A DNA stretch of 64,000 bases from Conoideocrella luteorostrata (Eukaryota; Ascomycota; Sordariomycetes; Hypocreales; Clavicipitaceae): contig JASWJB010000062.1 of the NCBI GenBank assembly GCA_032433595.1, positions 62,001 to 126,000 of the forward strand. The letters are read 5' to 3'. Positions 23,341-35,362 of this stretch are shown in pieces. The notes below the pieces were generated by a model. It worked only from the letters and a program-made list of their open reading frames with translations, searched no databases and had not been told where the DNA came from. Positions within the stretch are counted from its first letter, which is position 1, and the number at the start of each line of letters is the position of its first letter. The position numbers and the translations under genes are program-made.

Positions 23341-23359
23341 TGGCGCGAAACGGACGCGT
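23341..23359. promoter_or_regulatory. E2F/SBF-like site plus MCB box
   Basis: TGGCGCGAAA (23341-23350) is the reverse complement of TTTCGCGCCA, a perfect E2F-type consensus, and it also contains a CGCGAAA cell-cycle box. Three bases later comes ACGCGT (23354-23359). The pair lies about 540 bp from DUO1 and 625 bp from the other start. The function is inferred from yeast and animal G1/S promoters. Confidence 0.45.
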
Positions 23360-23982
23360 CAGTCCCTTCACCAGGGAGCGACGCGCTCTGAGCTGCCAAT
23401 TCAGTGGGGCGGTGCCCCACCAGGTAATGCAAACAGGCGAGCGGTGTCTACCGGTTGGGCAGCAGGAGTCGATTGTAAGTGTACGGAGTACAACAGAGCG
23501 CAGAAAGCAGGGGGGCTGGTGCCCGCAGCCGCCCACGCATTCTTGCGCACCTCGCCCGCCCCAGCCTCCTCGCCATGTCAAGCGCTCTCACCTGCATCGC
23601 CGTCTAGTGCCATGAACGTCCAACACTTCTCCTCCCATACATCTATCACATTAATTTTTTTCAATCGCGCCACGAGAACAACCACCCGCGTATTATTGCC
23701 ATTTTCTGTGTTGACTTACTTGCCCTAATTTGTTCAGGCTATTTAATTCGCATTATTGCCTAGTATTCACCTGTCGCTGCTTGCCTGGTTCCGCATCTGC
23801 TCTCTCATCCTCGCTATCTACTTGTACCCTGTGGTTGGCGTTGCTGGAGCACCGGCTTCTTTACTCTTGACGCAGCATCACATCGCCTTGCTGATAAACC
23901 GGAGGATCTAAGCATACCACCAAGCAGGCGCATGCTTTTGCTGCCTCTGTTATCAACAAAGATTCAAGGGCAATTCCCCTCA

Positions 23983-25312
23983 ATGGCCTCCACGAACGAG
24001 CCTGCCGGCTCTAAAACGCCGCCGCCTACCACCATCGTCCGGACTCCTCCTGCGCCTCGTCTCGGCTATCACGACAGCTGGGAACCTTACTCGCCACGCA
24101 AATCAGCAAGAATCTCATCACAGCGCACGGCTAATAGAACCCCTTCGCCTCGTGCTTCAGTCCGCCAACAGCTCGGTTCTCCACGCACCGCCAGGAAGAC
24201 CGTCGGTAACATTAACGCTTCAATGGTTTCGCCAATGACTTCTCCTCGCAAGAGATCACAGCCTGCTCTCGACTCTCGTCGTCAAGTATCGTCTTTGAAT
24301 GCCGAAAGCGCTGCCAACGCGGCTGCGGCTCTGGGACTTCAGTCCGACAAAGTTATGCATATGCCAGCAAACACTTCCGTTTCACATGCCGCTGGCATGC
24401 TGCCCACTCCATCCAAAACACCGCGAAAGCCGCCGAATGAGAAGACTACGAATACTATCCAGTCATTCGCCAGAAATCTTTTTCCATCTGAAGAAGCAGC
24501 AATGCCTTCGCCTAAGAGGCGATCGAAGAAATATTCTGGAGTTACTATGGAGAGCTTCACTGTCGAGGAAGAAGACGAGTCAATCACAATATTCACCGAC
24601 TCGCAAGATCGCATTCCCGAGAAGGACGAAAGCGAAGCAAACCCTTTTTACGGCAATCCAACTATCGAGCCCAGCAAGAAGCAAAGCAAAAGCAAAGTGG
24701 TCAACGTCCCCGGCGAAGGTTTCATAACAGTAGAAGAGGCAGCTCGTCGAGAAGATGGAATGGTTTTTGTCTTGTGAGTGTTCGGAGCCTTTATAATTCC
24801 CTTTCCATCTGATTTACAATGCTAACATTTCTGCTTATAGCCGTGGCAAGAAGACCTTCCGCAAATTTGCGGATCAAGATCAGACGGAAGATCAGAATGG
24901 CTCTGTTGAGGATGGCGAGTCTCAGCTTGCGCGACCATTGACTCGTGCGTCCTTAAAACCACGGCTCTTGTTTCCCTCACAAAAAGCCGCCGAGAAGGAT
25001 GATGCGGAAGAAGCGTTGACTGATGTAGAGGACATGAACATGATTGATGAGGCTCCGCAAACACCAAAGAAGGGTTATCCGATCTCCGCCAAAACACCAG
25101 AGGCTCCGCGATACGCCCCTGCTTCGCCTCCCGATACCAAACGAACAACTCGATCTACCAATAAGCTTGCAGGCACACCCATGAAAGCTACTGGCCGCAA
25201 GAGTCCGTTTGATTCCTGGCCTCGTACGAAAGAACATAGAAGCCAGTCACCTGCGCCAAAGAGGGCGGGCGAGACCCTATCTTCGGCGACTACGAAGAGA
25301 ACTCGTGCCTAA
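23983..25312 (+). CDS. Unrecognised CDK-site-rich, mostly disordered protein
   Basis: Two exons, 23983-24773 and 24841-25312, with a 67-nt phase-2 intron (GTGAGT...TTATAG), give 420 residues. The ATG at 23983 is preferred over the in-frame ATG at 23932. I do not recognise a named family, though the pattern feels conserved in ascomycetes. There are about 15 SP/TP sites, several of the full CDK form (SPRK twice, TPRK, SPKR, TPKK, TPMK), embedded in basic stretches. A short motif, GMLPTPSKTPRKPP (about 145-158), is followed by a hydrophobic-aromatic patch (IQSFARNLF). The only region that looks folded is about 240-272 (GFITVEEAARREDGMVFVF then RGKKTFRKF), broken by the intron. No membrane segment or enzyme motif is seen. 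A nuclear cell-cycle or chromatin role is inferred from the sites and from the G1/S-type promoter motifs. Confidence 0.8.
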
Positions 25313-26116
25313 GCATCGCTCTTTTGGGCGTCAAAGGGGTTTATTGATTATATGGTTCTAGTTCATATGATTTGGAAAGTCTTTAGTAGTTAGCAATATT
25401 CCTGGCTCAGTATGGATGGGCCTTTGCGAGCAGCCATTCATCGGGGACTGGAGTCCTGCTGTCCGAAGCCTTAAGTATGTATTGTTTGGACATGCTCTTT
25501 TCTTCTTCCCTTTTATAAGCAATTCATGATATGGAAAGTGAAGGCTTTTTTTTTTTTTAATTTATCTTTTATCATGGCGTTTGAGGCGAATGAGTGAGTA
25601 TGTGACAAGACTGCTCATCGTGGACGAAGGTATCATAGATTTATGACTACAGAATCATGTCGCATTAGGTTTTAAAGTCAAACAGAATGATGTTCCCTAG
25701 GCATTTAATGAAAGTTTCCGAGAGTTGTGTGAAGTGTGAAACTGTGTCACCATTAGTCATATGATTACAGCTGATTCCAATTTGTTGAATCGAAGTGGAC
25801 TCTCGTCAAGATCTTGCCGCGTGCGTGTTGCCCGCCGGCCGGAAATTGCCCCACGTCAAAAGTATATTCTTTGCCCCTCGTTTCTGATTCTGTCGGTCTG
25901 TCCCACATCGGCCTCATCCTGAACTTGAAGTCCAGACAATTCGTCAATTGTTGGTGAAAAGGAAATCGAGCAGGGCGAAGAGACGTTTATTTTTACTTGT
26001 ACACTTTGCTTGAGGTAATCTGCAAATCACTAAGCAATTCTCTGCACACTCGCAGCCGCTATTCCCATCTACCCGCAACTTGCCTACACGTCTCTCATAC
26101 GAGCGTAGTTCCCGAC
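25313..26116. other. Intergenic region, 3' and 5' flanks
   Basis: 0.8 kb between two plus-strand genes. It contains a long T run (about 25546-25558), probably near the 3' end of the upstream transcript. Nothing coding is seen. Confidence 0.55.
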
Positions 26117-28706
26117 ATGCACATTCTCGTTACAAACGATGATGGACCTCCGTCCTCGCATTCGTCGCCTTATATCCATTGCCTTGTGAAGCATCTTGAG
26201 GATGCTGGGCATATTGTCTCTGTCTGTCTTCCCCATACGCAGAGATCATGGATCGGCAAGGCTCATATGATCGGGCAAACTCTCAGGCCGCTCTACTTCA
26301 CGCCTTCTGCCAACATCCACGGCGATGACACGGAGGGCATAACACACAATCTGCCTTCATCATCCGATGATGCTGTTGAATGGGTTCTTATTGACGGCAC
26401 TCCAGCGTCTTGCGTGCAAATTGGACTTTATCATTTTTTTCAAGACAAAGGCCCTATCGATTTGGTAGTCAGCGGACCCAATTACGGAAGAAACACCACG
26501 TCCGTCTTTGCTCTGAGCTCCGGAACTCTTGGCGCGGCATTGGAGGCTGCGGTCTGCCGTAGAAAATCCATTGCTCTCAGTTTTGCGTTTTTCTCAAGGA
26601 ACCATGATCCTGTTATTATCGAGGCGGCTTGTCGGCATGGCGTCCGCGTTATCGAGGCTTTGTACAAACAGTGGCCGACGGATGAGAGCACGGATTTGTA
26701 CAGCGTCAACGTCCCCCTCGTTGAAGGAGTCGAATCTAACAAAACGCTTTGGGCTGATATGTTGCAGAACTACTGGCGGGAAGGGAGCTGTTTCCAAGAA
26801 ATTGAGGGACATGCTGGTGACCCAGATGAGGAGGAGGAGCGGATTCGCGAGGGCGAGGTTGATAATGAAGCAAATACAGGACCGGCGAAGGGACATAAGC
26901 ATAAGCATTTCAAGTGGACGCCGCGACTGACAGATGTATACAAGAGTGTCGAGCTGTCTGGGCCAGGAAACGACGGGCGGATCGTGCGAGAGGGAAATAC
27001 GTGGTAAGACACACTTTGCAAGCCTCATGACCGGACTTGCTTCTGTCTGTAATAGTGGCTGACAACAATATGACCAGTATCACCCCTTTGAAGGCCAACT
27101 TTGCAGTTGCTCACGCGGACCGTGCCGGGAAGGAATTTGAGCTGTAAGTGAATCATCAATTTGGCTCCCAAAATCTTTGCCTTTTCTCATTGCGCTTGGA
27201 TCATTGGGTCGTACGTATGAAGAGAAAAGACGAGCTGCGAAAGAGGCCAACCTTTGATCATGTACATTATGCTCATACTTGCATATCTTTGGTCCATAGA
27301 TGTTGATCTGTACTCTTACCATCATTTCACTCTCTAGTCCAACTCGCTCGGAGAGTGTTGTCGTGCCGTCGTCCAAAGCTCTGCCAATGCGAGAAAACGC
27401 CAGCAGTCAAGGAGCACAGGCAGCCAAACCCATATTCCAAGCCATTGTCGCCTACGAAGATTCATACGTCCAGCCTCTCATAGTTTCCGCTCTGAATTCT
27501 GTATTCCCACCGGAGGTAGTAAAACTTGTTATAGAACTGCCGTCATCTCGTACCACTTCTTCTGTCGCCGATATGAGCTCGTCCTCGGCATTCCGAGTCC
27601 TGCAAATAACTCCGTATGAGTCGATTGACTTTGAGTTTGCTGCGGCGAACCCGAAATCCTGCCTTATCAACAGCTACATGATACGGAAGGCGCTGATACG
27701 GAAACATTATCTATCTGCAACAGTTGACCACTGGGTGGCGAAAAATCCCAACTCGCCGTTGAAGAAACACGTGCAGCGAAGCGAGTCATTTGAGGTTGAC
27801 TATGCAGAATTCTTGGATGATGCACTCGTCGAAGCCTTCGACCTTCGGGAGAGCATGAATCGCAATGTCGAAGCTGCTGAAAGTGAACCCTCCAAGAAGG
27901 AATGGTGGATCTTGAAGCCCGGGATGAGTGATCGTGGACAGGGCATCCGGCTATTCAGCACCACGGAAGAACTACAAGACATATTCGATGGATGGGAGGC
28001 AGACCGTCCTGACAGCGACGACGAATGTGAAGACGTTCAAGACGTGCCAATTAATTCATCCGAAGGGGACCGCGACTACATCACAACATCTCATCTCCGC
28101 CACTTTGTCGCTCAGCCGTATATTCATCCGCCACTCCTGCTATCAGACAATCGGAAGTTCCACATCCGCACATACGTTCTCTGCGCTGGAAGTCTCAATG
28201 TCTACGTCTACAAGCACATGCTCGCCCTCTTTGCAGCGAAGCCTTACACCGCCCCGTGGGAATCACCCGGCGACATTGAGTCCTTTCTCACCAACACATG
28301 TCTCCAGGACTCGCCCAACGAAAACTCAGTGCGTCGCTTCTGGAATTTGCCCCTGCCAAAGGACCAGTTATGCGGCGTCTTTGAGCAAATATGCACAGTT
28401 ACGGGTGAGATATTTGAGGCGGCTGCCAGGGCTATGCCTATTCATTTCCAAACATTACCGAATGCCTTCGAGGTATTTGGTCTGGATTTCATGGTCGACG
28501 AAAGCGGAGTGGCGTGGTTGTTAGAAGTCAATGCTTTCCCGGACTTTAAACAGACGGGAGGTGATTTGAAGGAAATTGTGCAGGGCTTTTGGGAAGGTGT
28601 CATGAGGATAGGAGTTGCGGAGTTCTTTGGAGTTGAGGTTGCTAAGATGGAGGGGAAAGATGGGGATATGGTGCCTGTGAGGGAGGTTGATTTGGGGAGG
28701 AGATGA
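26117..28706 (+). CDS. PBY1: SurE phosphatase-like / tubulin-tyrosine-ligase-like fusion (PBY1)
   Basis: Three exons, 26117-27003, 27078-27143 and 27338-28706, give 773 residues, close to yeast Pby1 (753). The start at 26117 begins the SurE N-terminus MHILVTNDDGP, whose acidic pair is the metal site. SurE continues with DGTPASCVQIG, the SGPNYGRN loop, SSGTLGAALEA and YSVNVPL, and ends near residue 318 (CITPLKANFA). A linker leads to a TTL/ATP-grasp domain (about 350-760): NSYMIRKALIRKHYL, the lysine-containing WWILKPGMSDRGQGI, FVAQPYI, RKFHIRTYVL, and the metal-binding end DESGVAWLLEVNAFPDF. In yeast Pby1 is a P-body protein that binds decapping factors. Whether it ligates amino acids is not settled, and fungi lack many TTL targets. 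Confidence 0.92.
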
Positions 28707-31700
28707 AGCCAGTAAACACGCAGACTTGGGATTGCAGAAGAGGAGCAACTGATAATTCGAATCTCTTCCATAGAGACCGGATAGAGTCACGATTAGGATG
28801 GTACATCACATTGATATCATATAACGAGCTTATCTGTTCCGCATCGTATATCGGGCTTAGCGATAGACACGTCGGAACAGACATTGCCTGCCGAGTGATT
28901 TACCACCGTAATGAGCCTGTGTTTCCCTCTTGACATGAAACACCCCTCGCCACACCAGCAGGAGCCATTTATTGAACATAGCATCGAAGCCCAGGCTTCA
29001 ATAACAGACGCCCAGCCTACAACAAAGAATTGCTAGCCGGTGATAACTCATCGTATCTAGCACTGGCCATCTCCCCCGGTTCGAAACAAACCATGGAATG
29101 CACAATACACCGTTCGTGTGGACAGGACAAACGACCTTATCTCTCTTCCCCTCATCCATCCCGGAACAAGTGTCTGCCGTTTCATCACCACACAATACCG
29201 TCCATCACGTCCCATCCATCCCATCCCAACTGGCACCTGGGCATTATCAACCCCCTTCTCCACTCGCTAGACACAATGTACGTTCTTGGCAGTGGCTTAG
29301 GACAAGCTGCGCCTGCCTCTTGAAAAGCTGTCCATCGGGCCATTTCACCCTGGGCATTGGTGTCGCAGGTCGGCGTGCCGTTGCCGAGAGAAGCGATCTA
29401 TGGTGTGTTACCGGCTGGTGGCTGGCATTTGCATTGGCAACAAGGTGCAAGGGGGGGGTGCGGGGACGGCAAGGAGCGGCAACGGTACAATATATAAACA
29501 GAGTATATCCGTGATTTATCTGTGTGTCCAGGAAATGTTGTAGGCATGGTGTGTTTAGTCTTCACTTCTTGTTGGGATATAGGAGCACTATGCTATCCAT
29601 TGTGGGTTGGACGCGAACATTGGTCCTCAGTATGTCCAGGTAAGCCGTTGGTGACAACGCAAAGACAGTTAATGTCTTGGGCAGGAGTGGCATTGCTCCT
29701 TGCATTTGCAAGCCAGCCTTGATGGCAAGTTACCGCGCATACTTGCGTGATATGACGATGATACGGGCAGCTTAGTACCGGCGATATCCCGCTCCGGGAG
29801 GGCGTCATATTGTGCAACAACAGCAATATCGTGGCATGTACAGTGCCCCAACAGTAATTCCGAGCCATCGCTATACGCGATTTGGTTGTTTTTGGCTCGG
29901 AATGAACTACACTGCGCTTTCTGTACAATACTCCCCGTGCACTGCGTCTCATAAAATGCCGAACAATCACGGCGCCGCAATACACTGTTCTCCATGATGA
30001 ACAGAATATGGTGGAAAACGGAGAAACCAGAAACGAGCTCAACCGCGGTCGGTATTATGCCAACTATCACCTACGAAGCGCAAATATACGTACCCGGAAC
30101 GATGCACAACCGTCGACGGGACCACGAATATCACTTGGGGTTGTATTCTATGTAGCGACTAAAATTGCTGCCAAGGCTGCACAGCCGTGTAAAGTGGCGC
30201 TGGGATCTTCTGGTGCCGAACTACCCTTTCCTATTGTGCAGGATTTGGACATGAAGCTCCTGCCAGTGCTGTCTTAGCCGGATCACACCATCATCATGTT
30301 ACTGAAACTACAGTACAGCCGAAAGAGGAAAAAAGGGCCATTGAGAAGCTAATTCCATACTGTAGGAGATGATCTTGACGAGTAAGCGCGAACGGCCCAT
30401 GGATCAATCACGCTATAGCTAACTCCTCGAGTGGAAAAGTCGCGCAATCAGTGTCATGGACGGGATACAGATTTGGGATTGGGGCTGAGCACTTGGACAT
30501 TAGGCGAAATAGGAAAGAGAACGAAAAGATAGCTTTGACGATGATTCGATGGCTGTTTATTGGTGGAGTTTCTCACGTGGGACATGGACGACTACGGAGC
30601 ATTCCGTACAGACATGGGAACGGGACGTGGGACAAGGCACTGCGGGGTGAAGTTGGTGTTATCTCGCGGGCGGTGAGATAAAGGAAGCATGGAGCATGAG
30701 ATGAGGTTCGCGGAGTCGCGCCTGTACAAGGCTAGTATGGCGCAACATACTCCGTACAGTCGCACGTATTCAAGTGCAAATATGCTGTGTAGGTAGACGA
30801 GTGCGATTGTTATATCAGGTATTGACCTCGACGGGAGGTAGCGCCAACATGTGTTGGTGGTTGGGGTAAAGTAGTTATGCAGTAGTCAGTTGGGCTGACC
30901 AACTTCTGACGCCTTCTTACACTTCGACCGGAGATGGCCCTCCCATGTTCTCGTGGTGGAGCCGTCGCTGCACATAATCGATATTTTGTGGTCAGCTTCG
31001 GACAGAATGAATTTCAGCAATGGCCGGCTTTCTACGAGTAACCGGGGCACGGTAGGCACTCTGGTGAGCTCAAGGCGCGGACGGTGGTGTAGTAGATGTT
31101 TCTTGGTCAGATGCGCGATAAGAGCAAGGCTACCCCCGTCTTGTGCTGCTGCCGGCGACTGCCTGTGCCGGTTGGGAATGGTGGCACAATACACATGCAA
31201 CTTGCTTCCGCACTGCACGGATCGAATGTACGGAGTAGCTACTATGTAGCTCGTGGAAGACAGGTAAGCAAGCAAGCGGCAAGGCGGGCAGGGCAGTCTT
31301 CAGTCTAGATTTTACCTAATAACTACTACGACAAACCAGCTAACAAATCGACGGCTCGTATGAAATACGCAAAGTCAGAGCTGACGGCTACATGCGGAGT
31401 ACGAAGTTCCAGTCACGAAAGCAGCAAGAACTTTTCGGGCAAGATGGCTGTGCTGGTTGGCACGGCATACCAAACAATTGTGCTACGGATCGAGTTCTAC
31501 GCCCGATTTACGGCATGCCCACGTCCCGGCTGCGACACGACGTGACACAGAAATGTGCAGTAGAGAACTGTACGAGTTGATACTCCGTACTGGAACGTTT
31601 ATCGGGAGTTGAGATCTGCCCCCTGCTCTTGATTCCCACAATGGCATCTGGTTGTTATGCTGATGTCCGGTTTCTCAGTGTCACTGATCGCCTAATTACA

Positions 31701-34700
31701 TGCCCTGTCCCCGCGGCGTTTAGCGTGGCTTATCAAATGAAAACGCAATTTCATTTCCAGACAAACTGTAACTACCTCATGTACTGCACGGAGCAGTACT
31801 ACTACGCTTAGCGCAGGGATCAATTGATGAACTAGGTCGGTTAAAATTATCTTGGCACATTGCTGGCTTTGCGGGGCGGCCGACAAAGGTGCCCGTTGCA
31901 TTTCCACGATTTTTTGTTGACTCTGAAGAAATTTGAAGTCGAGGCCAGGGTTCAGTCGGATATACTAGCTGGATCTAGCGCTGGATCCGGCCTGCCAGCA
32001 GCTATTGGAAAGAGCTTAAGGGGATTAAGGTGTTCTGGGGTGGGCAGCAGCATGCCTGCTGCAGCGACGGATCTCTCTGTCGCGCTTGACTGGTTGACCA
32101 GCTGACCAGACCCAAACTTTGATGGGAAAGAGCGTAGCTTGTTGGTAGTCCAACGTTCGCATGCATATTCATCTCACCTCTCGGGACACATAAAGTAGGA
32201 AATATGCTCCATGCGGGACCCATGGTGCGACGTGACAGTGGAAGGGGCCAGGTCAATCCCAATAAATAAACAAATTGCCAGGCCAAGTAAAATGACCAAG
32301 CACAGCTCAAGCGTCCCTCTTCAGCGCTTACATTCTTGTCTCGGAAACTTTACTTGGTGCAAATTCGCTTTGACTAGCTTGACTACGGAGCAGGCTGGGC
32401 AAGCTTTTGACGTCAACACAGGGTGGCCATTACAAGTACCGCTTCGATGCGCTGGCGGACAGACAGTCTCTGAGACCGTGGACCTTGTTCGATGGTTGAC
32501 AACTGTTCAATTGAACTACTGGTACCAGCAAGCAAGTCACAGTGGCGGACAGATGAGTACTATAATTTGTGATCATGTAGGTTGTAGGTGGCGTATCCGC
32601 AGCACACCCTGTTTCTTGGGTCGCAGTCCACTCAGAAGTCAGCCTGGATAGCCCGGCACATGTTGCCTATCTACCTGACGGTAATTGGGATGAATACGGG
32701 AGCTGGAAAGGCAGCATCGACATCCAACAAGATAACCAGACCAGAGCCGGTGCATTAAATGCCCCGTAATAGCAGGTTGTCGGTCTATTGACTGTCGCGC
32801 TTGACTGCCCCAATGTCTACCTAGTCGTTAGCATACCAGCCAGGCACTTATCTGGTTTCCGTTGCCATGAATTGCGTCCCGAGCAAGCCACAATACGGCG
32901 CACCATTGATTGGCATTCAATGTGCATGAGTCGCATTGTTGGAGCGACGTGGCAGACAACGAAGAAGCGACAAGTACAAAAAAAACAAGCTAAGAGTGTA
33001 CGGAATAATTACTCGGCGACCTTAGCATGCATGGCTGAGCTGTTGTCGAAAAGTAATCATAACATTGGAAGACTGGAAGGAATCGGCCGATGTCTGCTCA
33101 AACTCTGCCTTTTTCTCCCTCGGTTTTGAGCAATGTGGAAGGAAAGGAAGGGAAAGGACTGTGCGGCTGCTGGAGCGGAATTCGGCACTGTTGCCTGGGG
33201 CGAGCCAAATTCGAGGAAGCCTTGCCAAGGAATTTCGGTAGGTCGAGAATCAGTATTGTCGCGATCTGTTTCATGCCGCTCAGCCTCAACATGAGTGCGC
33301 ATCGTGAAACTTAGAAGCTGGATGGATCGGATGCTCGGGGCGTCACCTGCCGTAATTCATCAGTCTCGCCACCAAAGAGGCCGCCGCCGGCCAATACACG
33401 CGGCTGGGTCTTCGTTCTGCGACAGACACAGCATCGTCATGACTGGTCATCATGCTGGTCATGAGCACGGCAGCACGGCTAGCGCCAAGACTAACTGGAA
33501 TTTGTACGTACATATTGTACAATATTGAACACAGTAGTACTCCGTACGGAGTGCGGAGTACCGTCCGCGACATTCTGGAAGGCGAAAGACGCGGGGTCTA
33601 ATGTCGGCATAACAAGCTGTAAAGAATGGCGTGCTGTCTATACTGGCATTCACTGTTCATGAAGGAAGTATGCTGTAATATGGGGGTCTAGTGGCGTGTG
33701 GCGGCATGGCTCTGGCTGCTGCCGAAGCAGTCATCCTAGATTCGAGAAAATTTTTATTGTATTGGGCATTGAAACAAATGAGTGGGAAAAGACAGGACCT
33801 GGAATAATCCCGGGAGTGCCTAATGGAGGACCTGCGTAACTAAGTTGTCCACCGGTAATAATACACCCTGGTGTTATGCGACTCAGGTCACGCTTCCGGC
33901 TCCCTCCCAGGCTGTGGTTTCGAAACAAGAAGAAAATGCCGGAGCATTTACGTACGGAGTCCTTGCTCAGGTCATCGCCATCTCCTTGCGCCAAATCTGG
34001 GTACGTGTTGGCGCCAGGCATGGGATTCATTGAGTTCTAATTGGTATCAGGGGTCAAAGCATTAACTTTTGGTGATGCGTTCCAAGCCACAACCTCGTCG
34101 TCTTAGCTAGCCAATCCTGTTTGTAATATTATATATTTCCTTTAGCCCATTGAGCTATGGGTGAGAACATATCTATTGTCCTCTGTATTTACAGAAGACA
34201 TCTCTAGTGACCTGCTTATATCATGTGAGAGAGCTTGGTATGGGTACTCTGAGGGAACCCTGGCTTTGGTCATGATGACGCTACGACTTTGACGAGCACT
34301 GCCCAAATCAATGCGAACAGAGTTTGTGACAGGTATGGCAAATTGTGCCTAAACTATGCAAATTCGTGCTAATAGGATTCCGATGCCCTGTCACCATCAT
34401 CCCGTCGATGGCACGCGCGACCAAAGGATGCAAGATCCTACCAGCGCAGAAGTGAACTTTGAATGACATGGAAAGCAAAGCCGCGGGAGACGGGGGCTAG
34501 CGACCCGCTGGGCTCCAGAAGGATAGCAGCACCGAGCCAAGACGTACGGGGTCCTTGACAGTTTATTAGTTAGCCAAGCGCCTCAGGCTAGCACCCCCTG
34601 GCTTCATTAACCCCAGCAAACCAACCTCCCGCTCGTTGCTTGGTGGCTCCCGTAGTGGTCCCAGCGCCTACGACACAGTAGACTCCGTAATAGTAACAGG

Positions 34701-35362
34701 CGAGGCCCAGTCAGTTACAGATGGGACATATACTCCGTACATTCATACGGAGTTCAGAGCTGAGAGCCCCCAAAGTACTGTACTAGTAACTACTACTCCA
34801 GCTGCAGTGCTCTGAAGGCCCACTGGGTCCACCCAATCAGAGTTCCACTTTTTGCACTGCCTCAACCTTCACCTAATTTGGCTGGCATTCAATCAACCTT
34901 CACACATTGCAATGCAACCACTCCGCGGTGGTGGGAGTCCTCTTCTATGTACGCTCCATGCCACTCATTGACCATTCACTCTCTTTCAACACCAGATACG
35001 CCTGTGCTTTCTTCCTATTCCCTCCTATCGATGGGATTACATGTACAGGATACTGCGTAAACTTTGTTAGTGGTAGCTCCGGGCAAACCTTGTGTGTCCG
35101 GCTTCTTCGTCCAAGGACCACTCGGCCTATGATACTTGGAAACCCTTCATTTTTCCTCTTTCCTTTTCGACAATAGCCCGCCTCACTTTCGACTTTTCAG
35201 CTCTTTTTTATTTGTCGCATAACTAAGCTTCTACCTCGATCCTTGCCACGATTGCCACATGACTTCCGCAGAAGTTGCCTCCGCATAGCCTCCTTTTCCC
35301 GTCGTCTCGACTCATTCCGTTCACCTGTTGCCTCCTTCGAGGCGGCTGTGTGCCCACGAAAG
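28707..35362. other. Gene-free region of 6.7 kb
   Basis: No frame here has family resemblance, convincing splice structure, or sustained coding bias. The longest (30886-31275 minus and 32211-32651 plus) overlap dispersed palindromes. Copies of the word occur at about 30594, 30750, 31228, 31394, 31582, 31785, 32383, 33537-33561, 33953, 34683, 34731-34740 and 34748. The last 500 bp are pyrimidine-rich and probably form the 5' leader of the calcium ATPase. Non-coding transcripts cannot be judged from sequence alone. Confidence 0.55.
33537..33561. repeat. Compound copy of the dispersed palindrome
   Basis: A 16-nt near-complete palindrome GTACTCCGTACGGAGT runs straight into a second unit GCGGAGTAC. 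Confidence 0.85.

Larger units (their letters stand above)
22803..23982. promoter_or_regulatory. Divergent intergenic region DUO1 / CDK-site-rich protein
   Basis: 1.2 kb with no supportable gene. It holds dispersed palindrome copies (23043-23053, 23220-23230 and about 23480-23490), a three-copy tandem repeat, and an E2F-like site next to an ACGCGT box at 23341-23359. The last 300 bp before 23983 look like a pyrimidine-rich 5' leader. Confidence 0.5.

Noticed and set aside
23932..23982. Upstream in-frame ATG for the CDK-site-rich protein
   Set aside because: It adds a 17-residue hydrophobic stretch out of character with the protein; the ATG at 23983 has the better context, though it is not excluded.
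29070..29100. GGTTCGAAAC resembling a tRNA T-arm
   Set aside because: The flanking bases do not pair as a T-stem, and no acceptor or anticodon arm can be drawn around it.
30886..31275. 129-codon open frame on the minus strand
   Set aside because: It overlaps a dispersed palindrome copy and resembles nothing; a chance frame in a gene-free region.
32211..32651. 146-codon open frame on the plus strand
   Set aside because: It lacks domain features, and no coding bias is evident next to the real genes nearby.
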